A DNA stretch of 64,000 bases from Acidobacteriota bacterium (GCA_013289585.1 JABCZR010000007.1:1-64000); one strand, 5' to 3'; shown: positions 17,545 to 26,357, counted from the first letter of the stretch. Numbers and translations are program-made. The notes: a model not told the origin generated them from the sequence alone.

Positions 17545-18210
17545 TTATTGTTGGAAAACCAGCGGAGGTCCGCCGGTCCATTTCCATTTCAGGCTGACAT
17601 TTACTTCGACACGGTTGGCGATCTTGATGAAGGGGATGCCCTTGTTCATCCCGTAGTCCTTGCGATCGAAAGCCATAGTGCCGTCGATGCTTCCCGAGGT
17701 TGATCCCTTGCCGGTAGATGTAAGCGTGAGTTTTTCGGTTTTCGTGACGCCGCGAATGGTGAAGTCGCCCTCTAGGTCGAATGTGTTTGGGCCGGTCTGA
17801 ACGACTCTCGTGGATTTGAAGGTGATGATGGGAGAGTTTTTCACGTCAAAGAAGTCCTTGCCCTTCAATTTGTTGTCTTTCAGACCGCTGCCGGTATCCA
17901 CGCTGTCAGCTTGGATCTCGATGTCCAAAACGCCGCTCCTCGCATCCGTGGAGGAAAACTTTATGCTGGCGCTCCATTTGTCGAAGGTACCTTTGATAGG
18001 TACCGAAGAGTCGACACCAAATTTGATGGTGCTTTCTACGGGCGTGACTTCGTACACCGGAACTTGGGCACGGTTTGCCGAGGGGAAAGCGCAAAACACA
18101 ACCAGCCATAGAACGGCCATCGGTGACGTGTGAGTTCTTACTCTCGCGGGGTCGCGCTTGCTGCAGATGTGGGACCAGTTCCCCCTTGCTTTAAGCCCTT
18201 TTAAGTCCAT
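17545..18210 (-). CDS. YceI-family periplasmic lipid-binding protein
   Basis: The protein has about 221 residues. After a basic leader and a hydrophobic stretch (MAVLWLVVFCAFPSANRAQ, about residues 31-49) comes the YceI lipocalin-like domain: VESTIKFGVDSSVPIKGTF, GKDFFDVKNSPIITFKST, FTIRGVTKTEKLTLT, and a final VNVSLKWKW. The family binds isoprenoids or other amphiphiles in the periplasm and is often induced by stress. ATG 18210 has GGGAGG and AGGGA upstream. A start at 18120 would give a more typical short signal peptide. It lies about 50 nt downstream of the NAD(P)-binding gene and may share its transcript. Confidence 0.85.
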   Translation of the reverse strand: MDLKGLKARGNWSHICSKRDPARVRTHTSPMAVLWLVVFCAFPSANRAQVPVYEVTPVESTIKFGVDSSVPIKGTFDKWSASIKFSSTDARSGVLDIEIQADSVDTGSGLKDNKLKGKDFFDVKNSPIITFKSTRVVQTGPNTFDLEGDFTIRGVTKTEKLTLTSTGKGSTSGSIDGTMAFDRKDYGMNKGIPFIKIANRVEVNVSLKWKWTGGPPLVFQQ

Positions 18211-18259
18211 AAATTCCCTGCCTCCCAATTCACTCTGTTCCCGCGGCCGAGACCCTGGG

Positions 18260-18958
18260 TCACCCTATGGCGGGATGAATCCGTTGGACCATGGCTCGGA
18301 TGTCGCGGTTCTCGAAAACCTTTGCTCCGCTGTCAGTTCGTTGGACGGCGGCGTCCACCATGGCACGTGCCAAGTCGTCGGCACGAATCACCTGGTTCGG
18401 AAACAGCAACTGGAACGCGGGGTAGACAGCGCGCATTAGGCGATAACTGAAACTCGGTTCTTGTCGCGGCTCTACGGGGTAGATGTATGCGGGCCGGAAG
18501 AGGTAAACGCGCGGGAACCCGGCCGCGATCAATGCGTTCTCGGCCTCTCCCTTGTATCGCGCGAAAGCGATCCGACTTTTTCCCGTCGGGTCCGCGCCGC
18601 TTCCGCTCAAGAATGAGAAAGCCGCGTTGGGGCTGCTGGCGTGCAGAACTCGGGCGAACTCGATGGTGTAGTCCACGGTTATCCTACGTAGTTCGGCGTC
18701 GGACACCACGCCGGTATAGGCGCCCAAACAAAAGATTGCTGCGTCCTGACCCGAAAGCACCTGCGACAGTGAGGAGCAGTCGGCGAAGTCACGATGCAGG
18801 ACTTCCTGCAGCTTTGGATGTGAAATGCCCAGCTTCCGGCGCACGATAGCAGTTACACTTCCAACGGCGGCGTCCTCGAGTGCATAGCGAAAAGCATATC
18901 CACCGACCATTCCAGTCGCACCCACGAGCAGAAGACGCTTCTGGCTCATCTGTGTCAT
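18260..18958 (-). CDS. NAD(P)-binding atypical SDR / HTATIP2-like protein
   Basis: The protein has about 232 residues. The N-terminal nucleotide-binding motif is LLLVGATGMVGGYAFRYAL, and later segments include AIFCLGAYTG, FSFLSGSGADP and FARYKGEAENALIAAGFPRV, typical of atypical SDRs that bind NAD(P) without the classical YxxxK. The ATG at 18958 overlaps the TGA of the preceding NTF2-like gene (ATGA), showing translational coupling. Function is unknown; relatives act as oxidoreductases or redox sensors. It belongs to the operon divergent from the LysR gene at 20692. Confidence 0.8.
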   Translation of the reverse strand: MTQMSQKRLLLVGATGMVGGYAFRYALEDAAVGSVTAIVRRKLGISHPKLQEVLHRDFADCSSLSQVLSGQDAAIFCLGAYTGVVSDAELRRITVDYTIEFARVLHASSPNAAFSFLSGSGADPTGKSRIAFARYKGEAENALIAAGFPRVYLFRPAYIYPVEPRQEPSFSYRLMRAVYPAFQLLFPNQVIRADDLARAMVDAAVQRTDSGAKVFENRDIRAMVQRIHPAIG

Positions 18959-19419
18959 GAGAGCGCTCGCTCGTCCAACCAGTCGACATAGAGGAGACGC
19001 TCCGAAAAAAACCATACGCCTTCCGACTTGACGAACGTGTCAAGGTAACGCAGCGAGGCGACCATCAAGCGTCGTTTTCCGCCCTCCACCGTGACGTGAT
19101 GTGCCAGGCAGTAAGCTTCTCCGGTAGCTCGATCAGCTGTCAGCGTGAAGATCGTGCTCTGTCCGACGAAGTGCGTGGTGGCGGCGTACTTGTTCAGGTC
19201 TGCGAAGACGGGAGCGAGCGCCTCGCGCGAATGCAGTTCCTGGGAGGGCGTCGGATCTTTGGCGTTCATAAACACCACGAAGTGCGTGTCTGGGGTGAAG
19301 AGCGACATTTGACCTTTCGCATTGCGACGGTCGGCGCAGTGTGCGTAGGCCTCGACGAGCTCACGGATCGCGAGGCGGTCAGCGGCTTCGGCGGGAGAGA
19401 TAGTAACGTGCTTGCTCAT
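18955..19419 (-). CDS. NTF2-like / SnoaL-type protein
   Basis: The protein has about 154 residues in a single alpha+beta cone fold. RLAIRELVEAYAHCADRRN at about 20-38 and an MSLFTPDTHFVVF stretch match the SnoaL-like polyketide cyclase/dehydratase group, with His and Asp residues lining a pocket. These proteins act as small hydratases, isomerases or binding proteins, and no reaction can be assigned here. ATG 19419 has a GGAGA-type site. It is the middle gene of the operon, 59 nt after the alpha/beta hydrolase and overlapping the next gene by 4 nt. Confidence 0.75.
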   Translation of the reverse strand: MSKHVTISPAEAADRLAIRELVEAYAHCADRRNAKGQMSLFTPDTHFVVFMNAKDPTPSQELHSREALAPVFADLNKYAATTHFVGQSTIFTLTADRATGEAYCLAHHVTVEGGKRRLMVASLRYLDTFVKSEGVWFFSERLLYVDWLDERALS

Positions 19420-19478
19420 GGGCTGGTCTCCTTGTTGAATTCGTTCAGGCACGACAAGAGTGGAGAACTGCATGACTC

Positions 19479-20471
19479 TTAGGCTGGTGACGCTGCTGAT
19501 GCCGCAACATCCGTTGCAGCATGCGCGCTCAGCGGCCCGACGAAGTTGCTCGCCGACGAAGGCTTGCTTGCGTTTTGGTAAAGCGGCACGAGCTGAGCCA
19601 TGGCCTCCTTGACGAATTCGGGCGTGTCGTACATGGCAATGTGGGTCGCGCCCTCGACGATGTGCAGACTCTTGTCGCGGCTCCCGACGCGCCTAAAGGC
19701 ATCCTGGCTGAACCACAACGATCCAGCCCTGCTGCCTGCGATGAGCCGGAGGGGCTGCGTCAGAAGCTGTTCCGCCAGATGAAAGGCGTCGTAAGCGACC
19801 AACCGAGCCAGGCTGTGTACCGGAACGACGCTCGGCGCGTTGGGGTGCTGCGCCCGCGGCGTGTGGTAATACTCCCAAGCCTCCCGGTAATCGGGTGCCT
19901 GCCCCTCTTCGCGCTTCTGCGGCGCGAATGGCAACATCGCCATGCGCTCCCCCTTGGCCTCGGCCGTTCGCGCCTTCGCCGCCATTTCCAAAAGTGTAAA
20001 GGCCTGGCTCATGTCCGCGACGGTGCCCTCGTAGCCGGCGCGATACATTGCGCCGAGGTTGATCGCGCTCACGGTGCCGACGGCCTTGATGCGTCGGTCG
20101 GTCATGGTCGCATGGATGGCATAGCCGCCGCCGGAGCAGATCCCGAGGACACAAATCCTCTGCTGGTCGACAAATCCGAGCGTGGTCAGATAGTCGACGG
20201 CAGCGCGGATGTCCTCGACGCGAGCGTATGGGTCTTCCTTCTGGCGTGGCTCGCCGCCGCTCTCCCCCTGATAGGACGCGTCGTAGGCAAGCGCGACCAT
20301 GCCCTCGTCAGCAAGCTTGGCGGCATAGAGCCCAGCAGTCTGTTCCTTGACGCCGCCGGCGGGATGAACGCAGACGATCGCCACGTAGCTGCGGTCTTTC
20401 GAGAAATCTTTGGGGAGGTGGAGGTTGCCAGCCATCTTGATCGGACCATTGGAGAAGGTGACCGTATCCAT
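19479..20471 (-). CDS. Alpha/beta hydrolase, dienelactone-hydrolase-like
   Basis: The protein has about 330 residues. The nucleophile elbow is LGICSGGGYA (Ser in place of the Cys of true dienelactone hydrolases), a conserved CVHPAGG segment forms the oxyanion region, and the catalytic His is in EGATHIAMYD, with the Asp probably in the Ile-Ala-Gly-Ser-Arg region before it. It resembles the YcjY/DltE-like peptidase-esterases acting on small substrates. ATG 20471 is chosen because the upstream 36 codons are not conserved-looking. It is the first gene of the operon and is divergent from the LysR regulator, with 220 nt between starts. Confidence 0.85.
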   Translation of the reverse strand: MDTVTFSNGPIKMAGNLHLPKDFSKDRSYVAIVCVHPAGGVKEQTAGLYAAKLADEGMVALAYDASYQGESGGEPRQKEDPYARVEDIRAAVDYLTTLGFVDQQRICVLGICSGGGYAIHATMTDRRIKAVGTVSAINLGAMYRAGYEGTVADMSQAFTLLEMAAKARTAEAKGERMAMLPFAPQKREEGQAPDYREAWEYYHTPRAQHPNAPSVVPVHSLARLVAYDAFHLAEQLLTQPLRLIAGSRAGSLWFSQDAFRRVGSRDKSLHIVEGATHIAMYDTPEFVKEAMAQLVPLYQNASKPSSASNFVGPLSAHAATDVAASAASPA

Positions 20472-20673
20472 TGTTTCTGTCCTTTGATATTTGTCTACTC
20501 CGTCGTGAAGTTCTGCTTGCTGCTTCACGCGCGAAGGATGGCGCCATCCAGAAAGAAACACAATTGGACCTGGACCCATGACCCAATGCGTTCAGGACTA
20601 GCGCTTTGATGTCTGGCCGCGACTTTGCAATAATCGTGATCGATACGTCTAAGATTTTGTTTTTATCGATCTA

Positions 20674-20688
20674 ATACCTAGAAGGTAT
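20674..20688. promoter_or_regulatory. LysR-type T-N11-A box
   Basis: ATACCT-AGA-AGGTAT is a perfect 6-bp inverted repeat of the T-N11-A form recognised by LysR regulators. It lies only 3 nt before the LysR start codon and overlaps its ribosome-binding site, the classic place for autorepression. It may also serve the divergent hydrolase operon. Confidence 0.6.
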
Positions 20689-20691
20689 CAA

Positions 20692-21594
20692 ATGGAACTT
20701 CGGCATTTGCGCTATTTCGTCAGCGTTGGAGAAGAGCAACATTTCGGACGAGCCGCCGAGCGCCTCCATGTCGCTCAGCCGGCCCTGTCGCGGCAGATCC
20801 ATGATTTAGAGAGGGAGATGGGATTCCTTCTGTTCGACCGATTGCCCCGAGGAGTCCGACTAAGCGCGGCGGGCAAACTGTTCTTGAGCGAGGCGCGACG
20901 TATCTTGCAAGACGTCGATGAGGCGAAGCGGCGCGCCGAGCGGATTGCCCTCGGCAAAGCCGGTACGCTTCGAATCGGAATTGCGATGGCGCTGTCCTGG
21001 CATGGGATGGTTGTGGAGTCCTTTCGCGAATTCCGGCGCCGCCAGCCAGATGCGGAGCTAGTGCTGCATCATCTACTTTCTATTCATCAGGTCGAAGCCG
21101 TCTTGTCCGGCCGACTAGACGCCGGGTTTGCCGCCGCCATCACGCCGTGGAACAAGGATTTGGCACATTGGGAGTTCGCGCGGGACAGAATTTTACTTGC
21201 AGTGCCCAAAGGTCATCCCCTAACAAAACGAGGAAAGATTCGGTTGCGTGATCTACGAGACATGCCGTTTATCTGGTTCCAGCGCTTGGCCAATCCAACC
21301 TTCGATGATCAATTGATGCAGGAGTGTGCCCGCGGCGGCCTAAGCGCTCCACGCATTGTTCAGGAGGCAACGGATCGCGATACCTTGCTAGGTTTTGTCC
21401 AATGCCGGCTCGGGATCGCTTGGCTAACAGAATCCATACGTTGGCACTGCCCCCGAGGCATCGTTTTGCTTCCAGTTGTTGATATGAATGTCCGGCTCTC
21501 GTTTAACCTAATCTGGAAGAAGGACAATTCGTCGCCCTTGCTACAGAAATTTGTGGATCAAGTACAAGAGACAAAAATAACCCCGCGAAATTGA
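20692..21594 (+). CDS. LysR-family transcriptional regulator
   Basis: This 300-residue protein is of standard length. The N-terminal helix-turn-helix is MELRHLRYFVSVGEEQHFGR with the recognition segment QPALSRQIHDLEREMGFLLF. The effector-binding domain starts near residue 92 (TLRIGIAMALSW). The gene is divergent from the alpha/beta hydrolase operon at 19479-20471, the usual arrangement for a LysR activator and its target. A T-N11-A box sits just before its ATG. The inducer is unknown and may be a substrate of the hydrolase. Confidence 0.9.
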   Translation: MELRHLRYFVSVGEEQHFGRAAERLHVAQPALSRQIHDLEREMGFLLFDRLPRGVRLSAAGKLFLSEARRILQDVDEAKRRAERIALGKAGTLRIGIAMALSWHGMVVESFREFRRRQPDAELVLHHLLSIHQVEAVLSGRLDAGFAAAITPWNKDLAHWEFARDRILLAVPKGHPLTKRGKIRLRDLRDMPFIWFQRLANPTFDDQLMQECARGGLSAPRIVQEATDRDTLLGFVQCRLGIAWLTESIRWHCPRGIVLLPVVDMNVRLSFNLIWKKDNSSPLLQKFVDQVQETKITPRN

Positions 21595-22254
21595 ACAGAC
21601 GCACGCGAAATGGAAAATCGCACGCTCGGTCTGGACTTTTATCGGTTCGCCTCAGCAGAGGACAGTCGCTCCCGCCAAAGCTCCCAACCTCATTTCTGTG
21701 CGCACCCTGCGTCGTCATCGATCCTGGTAGAGTCCATGCATCGCACCAGCAGCCATCTTCTGGTCTCCTGGCGATTCCCAACCGAAGTTCTAAGGGCAGT
21801 ACGGACCCGCGGTGTCACAATGGCGAGCATAGCTGCAACAGGGCTTCGAGAATTGGCACTTAGTTCGGCGAACAAGGAGCGTGTGAACATGCGCAGGGAA
21901 AACTGCGTGGGTTAAAGGTTTTATCGAAACGCCCGCGTTCGACGGCGTGCTTACAGCGGTTCAGTATACGCGAACGCGGGAGTTCCGATGGTTCATAGGA
22001 CTATGGGCTAACTTCTTTTCCCAAGGCCTCCTTTGGTCACCTACGACCCGTACATTCTGAACAAAGTGACCCCTGCGCGGGGCAGGTCACATCCAAATGC
22101 CCAGAGGCTTGGTCAAGCGTCAAGCGAACTCACTCTGAAAATATTATGACCCTGTAACTTATTGTAAATAGAATAGATAACAGGTCATATGAACCGCTTC
22201 TCTTGATGAGATTCTCCATGCTATAGTGTCACATCGTTTTGGAGTCGCCAGCCT
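21595..22254. other. Gene-poor stretch with inverted repeats
   Basis: About 660 nt without a convincing gene; the short frames here have no recognisable domain or ribosome site. It contains a perfect 10-bp inverted repeat CCCGCGTTCG (21932-21941) / CGAACGCGGG (21971-21980), extended after one mismatch by AAC/GTT. It also contains GTGACC (22066-22071) / GGTCAC (22085-22090), with a second GGTCAC at 22035. The last 100 nt are AT-rich and probably hold the promoter of the gene at 22255. Confidence 0.5.
21932..21980. repeat. Inverted repeat, 10-bp arms
   Basis: Perfect arms CCCGCGTTCG and CGAACGCGGG are separated by 29 nt and extended by AAC/GTT after one mismatch. No T-run follows on either strand, so it is not an evident terminator. 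It could be a protein-binding site or the ends of a degenerate small element. Confidence 0.4.
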
Positions 22255-24453
22255 GTGGCCAAAACCGATACCACCGTCAAAGTGAGATTTGGTCTCTTCG
22301 AGGTTGATCTGGCTCGCGGAACCCTCACCCGTCACGGGATTCCGCTCCGGATTCAAGAGCAGCCCTTTCGCATCCTGGAGATGCTCCTCCGGCAGCAGGG
22401 GGAGATTGTCACACGAGATCAGCTCCGCCAAGTCCTCTGGCCCGAGGGTACCCATGTCAATTTCGATGGAAGCCTGAATGCCGGGCTGAAGAAACTTCGC
22501 GCGGTATTGCAGGATGACGCGGAGAATCCCCGATTCATCGAGACCATCCCGCGCCAGGGCTATCGCTTCGTGGCGCCAGTGCACACTATCAATGATATGC
22601 CGGCAACTGTGCTAGCCGGACAGATTGCTGGTCTAGAGAATGGTGACTCATCTCTTGAGGTACGCCTGCGCCTTCATCCCGAATTTTCTCAGGAACTCAC
22701 CGCAAGCGCCCCCTGGGACCGGCAGCGAGCTGAACGCGCGCAGCGCTGGTTTGACTTCCTGCTGCTTGCCATCGCCATCCTCTTTGGATCCTGGCTCTTG
22801 TTTTTTATCGTGTACCCCGTCCCGCGGCCCAGCGTGCAGCGCATGAATCGCATCACCAACGCCAGCCGGATTGACGAGTGGGGCGGCATCGTCTCTGACG
22901 GTACACGGATTTTCTTTCTGGAGCATGAGGCCGGACGCTGGAAACTCATGCAGACTTCGGTGGAAGGCGGTAACGCGGAGCCGATACCCGCTCCTTTCGA
23001 CAACACACGGCTGTTCGCCATTTCTCCGGATCATTCGCAGTTTCTTATCGGCCAATTCACACGCCGCGATGATGAGATGCCACTGTGGCTCTGGCCGGTT
23101 CAGGGCGGCGAACCGCGCCGCCTAGGTAAAGCCACGGGGCGTGATCCAGCATGGTCACCCGATGGGACGCAGATAGTTTTCGTGCGCGGGCAAAACCTTT
23201 ACTCCATCCGTCGCGATGGAACTCAGCTTCGCCAGCTACTGCATATCGACGGTGATCCGCGCGCACCAGCATGGGCTCCCGATGGCGAAAACATTCGCTT
23301 TACGGTCGATCACGGTGAGGACGGCACTCCATCGATCTGGCAGATGACCGCGGATGGCAACGGCGCACACCCACTCCTTCCGGGCGCTACACCGCCGGCC
23401 ACTCAGTCCGCTGGGAACTGGACGGCGGACGGCAAGTACTTCCTCTTCTCCGGCTGTGAGCAGTACGAATGCAATCTTTGGGCTATGCGCGATGCCTGGA
23501 GCTGGTTCCGGCGTTCTCACCATACACCGTTTCCGCTGACCAGCGGCCCGGACGTTTTGCACGTAACTATTCCCACGCAGACGGGATCCCGAATTTTCGC
23601 CTTCAGTTTCCGCTCGCGCCGCGAGCTTGAAAATCTCGATCCTAAAACGATGCGCGCTTCCATGCTCAGCCTCGATACCCTTGCTCAGGAAGCCAGCGTC
23701 TCGCCCGATGGGCAGATGGTGGCTTATTCGAACCGTCCGGACGGCTCGCTTTGGAGGAGCAATACGGACGGCTCCCAGCGCCTGCGATTAACAAGTGCAC
23801 CCCTTGGAGCTTTGTCCCCGCGCTGGTCTCCGAAGGGCGAACAAATTCTCTTTACCGGCGTTCGCCCCGATCAGCCCCGTCAGATTTATCTCCTCGCTTC
23901 CGACGGCGGAGCACTGCGTCCCGTCCTGCCTAAAGGCTGGGAGGGAGCGAGCGCGGATTGGTCGCCGGACGGTTACCGTATTGCGGTCATTATGCGTAAT
24001 CTCAAGATTCATCCCCGCTATGCACTGTTCACTCTGGAGCCCACCACCGCCGTCTGGAAGGAGGTGCCGGATTCGACGGATTTCAGCGAGCCCCGCTGGT
24101 CGCCGGACGGAAACTACATTGCTGCACTCGATGGCGCCAACCATCAACTGATGCTCTTCGATGTCCAGAAGAAAAAATGGGCTCCCATCGCGTCGGGTGG
24201 ATTCCTGGAGGCACCTCACTGGTCCCCCGACAGCTCCTTTATTTATTTCCAGGATCAACTGGATGAACAGGAGTCCGTGTTTCGGGTCGACGTCGCCACT
24301 CAGAAGGTCCGGCTTGTCCTTGGGTTTGGAGAGATTCTTCGAGTAAGCGCCACGCACTGTTTTTTCAGTGGATTGGGCCGCGACGGTTCGATTTATGTGA
24401 TGCTGGAGCGAGGACTCACGGATATTTACGCGCTGGACCTCGATCTTCCGTGA
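22255..24453 (+). CDS. Winged-helix regulator with TM segment and PD40 beta-propeller sensor
   Basis: The protein has 732 residues. Residues 1-108 are an OmpR-type winged helix (FGLFEVDLARGTLTRHGIPL, VTRDQLRQVLWPEGTHVNF, RQGYRFVAPV). A membrane helix is at about 163-183 (DFLLLAIAILFGSWLLFFIV). The periplasmic part is a TolB/WD40-like propeller with repeated WSPDG motifs. It starts with GTG at 22255; no ATG gives the full wing domain. Like the gene at 6933 it is a one-component sensor-regulator, but with a propeller instead of TPRs. No obvious target is adjacent; the oxidase operon ends head-on 32 nt downstream. Confidence 0.85.
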   Translation: MAKTDTTVKVRFGLFEVDLARGTLTRHGIPLRIQEQPFRILEMLLRQQGEIVTRDQLRQVLWPEGTHVNFDGSLNAGLKKLRAVLQDDAENPRFIETIPRQGYRFVAPVHTINDMPATVLAGQIAGLENGDSSLEVRLRLHPEFSQELTASAPWDRQRAERAQRWFDFLLLAIAILFGSWLLFFIVYPVPRPSVQRMNRITNASRIDEWGGIVSDGTRIFFLEHEAGRWKLMQTSVEGGNAEPIPAPFDNTRLFAISPDHSQFLIGQFTRRDDEMPLWLWPVQGGEPRRLGKATGRDPAWSPDGTQIVFVRGQNLYSIRRDGTQLRQLLHIDGDPRAPAWAPDGENIRFTVDHGEDGTPSIWQMTADGNGAHPLLPGATPPATQSAGNWTADGKYFLFSGCEQYECNLWAMRDAWSWFRRSHHTPFPLTSGPDVLHVTIPTQTGSRIFAFSFRSRRELENLDPKTMRASMLSLDTLAQEASVSPDGQMVAYSNRPDGSLWRSNTDGSQRLRLTSAPLGALSPRWSPKGEQILFTGVRPDQPRQIYLLASDGGALRPVLPKGWEGASADWSPDGYRIAVIMRNLKIHPRYALFTLEPTTAVWKEVPDSTDFSEPRWSPDGNYIAALDGANHQLMLFDVQKKKWAPIASGGFLEAPHWSPDSSFIYFQDQLDEQESVFRVDVATQKVRLVLGFGEILRVSATHCFFSGLGRDGSIYVMLERGLTDIYALDLDLP

Positions 24454-24485
24454 TCATCCGCAAGGCGTTGGATGCTGGCAAACAA

Positions 24486-24737
24486 CTAATCCTCGTTGAA
24501 CTGGTTCCGCTTTTTGTAGGCCATCACCGTCAGCCCAATGCAGATCAGCACCGGGGGAACGACCAATATAAGGATACCGCTGCGTAAGGCCTGGATTACA
24601 CGCGAGCCGGCACCGGCAGCTTGCGTGTAACAGAGCGCGCAATTTTGCCCAAAGGTCGAGCAAGGAATCCAGAGGGGCGCGAGAAAAGCCATCATCCGGC
24701 ACAACCAGCGGGTTCCGATCGTAATTCTCGAATTCAT
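24486..24737 (-). CDS. Small membrane protein at the end of the oxidase operon
   Basis: The protein has 83 residues, with an N-terminal hydrophobic signal or helix, a CALCYTQ segment, and a second helix (ILILVVPPVLICIGLTVMA) followed by a basic tail. The two Cys in CxxC could bind metal or form a disulphide. I recognise the pattern as a small protein that accompanies acidobacterial caa3-like oxidase operons, but no function is known to me. It lies 30 nt after the subunit IV gene on the same strand. Confidence 0.65.
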   Translation of the reverse strand: MNSRITIGTRWLCRMMAFLAPLWIPCSTFGQNCALCYTQAAGAGSRVIQALRSGILILVVPPVLICIGLTVMAYKKRNQFNED

Positions 24738-24767
24738 TCCCTGAAATTCTCCAGCTCGGCACCCATC

Positions 24768-25079
24768 CTAATGCGCGAACGGCCGGAAATGCAACAACCG
24801 AAAACTGTCTGTCCATATCATGTTCATCATCAGCAGGACAAAGATCAACGCCGGAATCAACGTCAAGAACAAGCTGCGGCGCTCCTGAGCGAGGTGCATG
24901 AAGTACATTACCGCCAGTGCGCCGCCGCACACGGCAAGCGCCAGCAAGATGACGAGCAGGGAGACGGTCGAGGTTGTCCTGTAGGCAATGAAGACTTCGA
25001 GTACAGCTATGGCCAGCAGCACAAAGTAGACCGGAAGATACTTAGCAATCACGTTTCCTGAAGGAGCTGAAGCCGCCAT
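24768..25079 (-). CDS. ctaF: Cytochrome c oxidase subunit IV
   Basis: The protein has 103 residues and three membrane helices (about 14-33, 39-60, 72-92). The GGALAVMYFMHLAQERRS segment between helices 2 and 3 is typical of prokaryotic subunit IV (CtaF/CyoD superfamily), which helps assemble the oxidase core. It lies 22 nt after a subunit III gene, in the standard I-III-IV order. The gene symbol is by family; identity as CtaF rather than CyoD rests on the CuA-type subunit II upstream. Confidence 0.85.
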   Translation of the reverse strand: MAASAPSGNVIAKYLPVYFVLLAIAVLEVFIAYRTTSTVSLLVILLALAVCGGALAVMYFMHLAQERRSLFLTLIPALIFVLLMMNMIWTDSFRLLHFRPFAH

Positions 25080-25101
25080 TGTCGTTTCCCTCCGCGTCTG
25101 C

Positions 25102-25758
25102 CTAGCGCGACAGATTCAATAGATAGATGAGTGGCACTACAAACATCCAAACCAAATCAACGAAGTGCCAGTACAAACCGGTGGCTTCCACGTGGCCCGC
25201 GGTCAGGCTCCCCCGCGCGAATTTCCGCGCGACAACCGCAATAGCCACGACACCGCTGACCACGTGCAGCAGGTGCAACCCCGTAATGCTGAAAAATGTC
25301 GCACCAAAAAGCGGCGAACCCCAAGGGTTCTGAAACAAACGCACACCTTCGTCGATCAGCCCGAACCATTCCCGAATATGCAATCCCGCGAAGATCACTC
25401 CCAGCAGAATGGTGGACCACAGAAAGCGGCCCGCTTTGGCCTTGTCACCTGCCTTCGCAGAATCCACCGCTCCAAGCATCGTCAAGCTGCTGGTCACCAG
25501 CACAAACGTCATGATCATCACATTCAGGATGCTGGGATTGAACTTGAACGGTGCGGGCCAATCCGGGCTCGCCGTCCGCAGATAGCCATATCCGAACAAG
25601 AGCGCCCCAAACGTCACCGCGTCGGAGATGATGAAGAGCCACATCGTCAACTTCCTCGATGGGATGGCAAAGGGCGAAGCTTCCATCAAGGCGGCTCCGT
25701 ACCCATGCACGGCCATGTCGGACTCGCTCACTGTATGTCCCCCTTCTTTTCCGTTCAC
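25102..25758 (-). CDS. ctaE: Heme-copper oxidase subunit III, second copy
   Basis: The protein has 218 residues and about five membrane helices. It contains the subunit III signatures LTMWLFIISDAVTFGALLFG, TGLHLLHVVSG and GLYWHFVDLVWMFVVPLIYL. It starts at GTG 25758, overlapping the stop of the preceding subunit III paralogue (GTGA), so the two are translationally coupled. Subunit III stabilises the catalytic core and the proton uptake site. Having two different subunit III genes in tandem is known in some alphaproteobacterial and acidobacterial clusters. Confidence 0.85.
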   Translation of the reverse strand: MNGKEGGHTVSESDMAVHGYGAALMEASPFAIPSRKLTMWLFIISDAVTFGALLFGYGYLRTASPDWPAPFKFNPSILNVMIMTFVLVTSSLTMLGAVDSAKAGDKAKAGRFLWSTILLGVIFAGLHIREWFGLIDEGVRLFQNPWGSPLFGATFFSITGLHLLHVVSGVVAIAVVARKFARGSLTAGHVEATGLYWHFVDLVWMFVVPLIYLLNLSR

Positions 25759-26357
25759 AGCCTCGTTCCGATCACCAGCAGCAGGTAGAGCCAGAGAACT
25801 CCCATGAAATGCCAGTAAATCGCTATAGCGCCAAACAAGCTTTGGCCAAACGTGCGGAGGCTGCCGGCCAGCCGCCCGATCAGGTAGGCAAGTGCGGCAA
25901 TTCCACCGAACAGATGCAATACGTGCATGGCGGTAAACACGTAAAAGAAGCTGCTATTGGAGTTTGTTGCGAGATAAAGTCCCTGCGTCGCAAGGGACCG
26001 CCATGCCAAACATTGCCCGGCGACGAATGCCAGACCCAGGATTAGCGTGACTACCAGCCATGCCATGCCGGCAGCTGACTCATCCACTTCCGGCCCGAGC
26101 CCTTTTGCGATGCCGCGCCGCGCCTTCTCTAACGTAAGGCTGCTAAGCAACAGAGCCAGGGTATTCGCGTAAATCACCGGAGGCAGAACAATATGCGCCG
26201 CTTCACCCGATCCTTGCCTCACATACAGAGCACTGGTGAATGCCGCAAACGACATCGTGATTGCAAAGATGCCCACCCAGATTCCGCTGCGCGATGCCCG
26301 ATCCGGCCCCGCCAGATGTGATGGCGAAACTATTTGTGTATAAGTGCCTGAAGCCAT
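25755..26357 (-). CDS. Heme-copper oxidase subunit III, first copy
   Basis: The protein has about 200 residues and five membrane helices: GIWVGIFAITMSFAAFTSAL, a helix with VIYANTLALLLSSL, MAWLVVTLILGLAFVAGQ, FTAMHVLHLFGGIAALAYL and IYWHFMGVLWLYLLLVIG. The HxLHxxGG and YWHF-W patterns identify subunit III, though it is more diverged than its neighbour. ATG 26357 has GGGGAACA upstream; the longer frame to 26549 overlaps the subunit I gene and is rejected. It is coupled to the next gene by a 4-nt overlap. Confidence 0.85.
   Translation of the reverse strand: MASGTYTQIVSPSHLAGPDRASRSGIWVGIFAITMSFAAFTSALYVRQGSGEAAHIVLPPVIYANTLALLLSSLTLEKARRGIAKGLGPEVDESAAGMAWLVVTLILGLAFVAGQCLAWRSLATQGLYLATNSNSSFFYVFTAMHVLHLFGGIAALAYLIGRLAGSLRTFGQSLFGAIAIYWHFMGVLWLYLLLVIGTRL

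Noticed and set aside
21610-21915. Short reading frame of about 100 codons
   Set aside because: No ribosome site, no recognisable domain, and composition unlike neighbouring genes.
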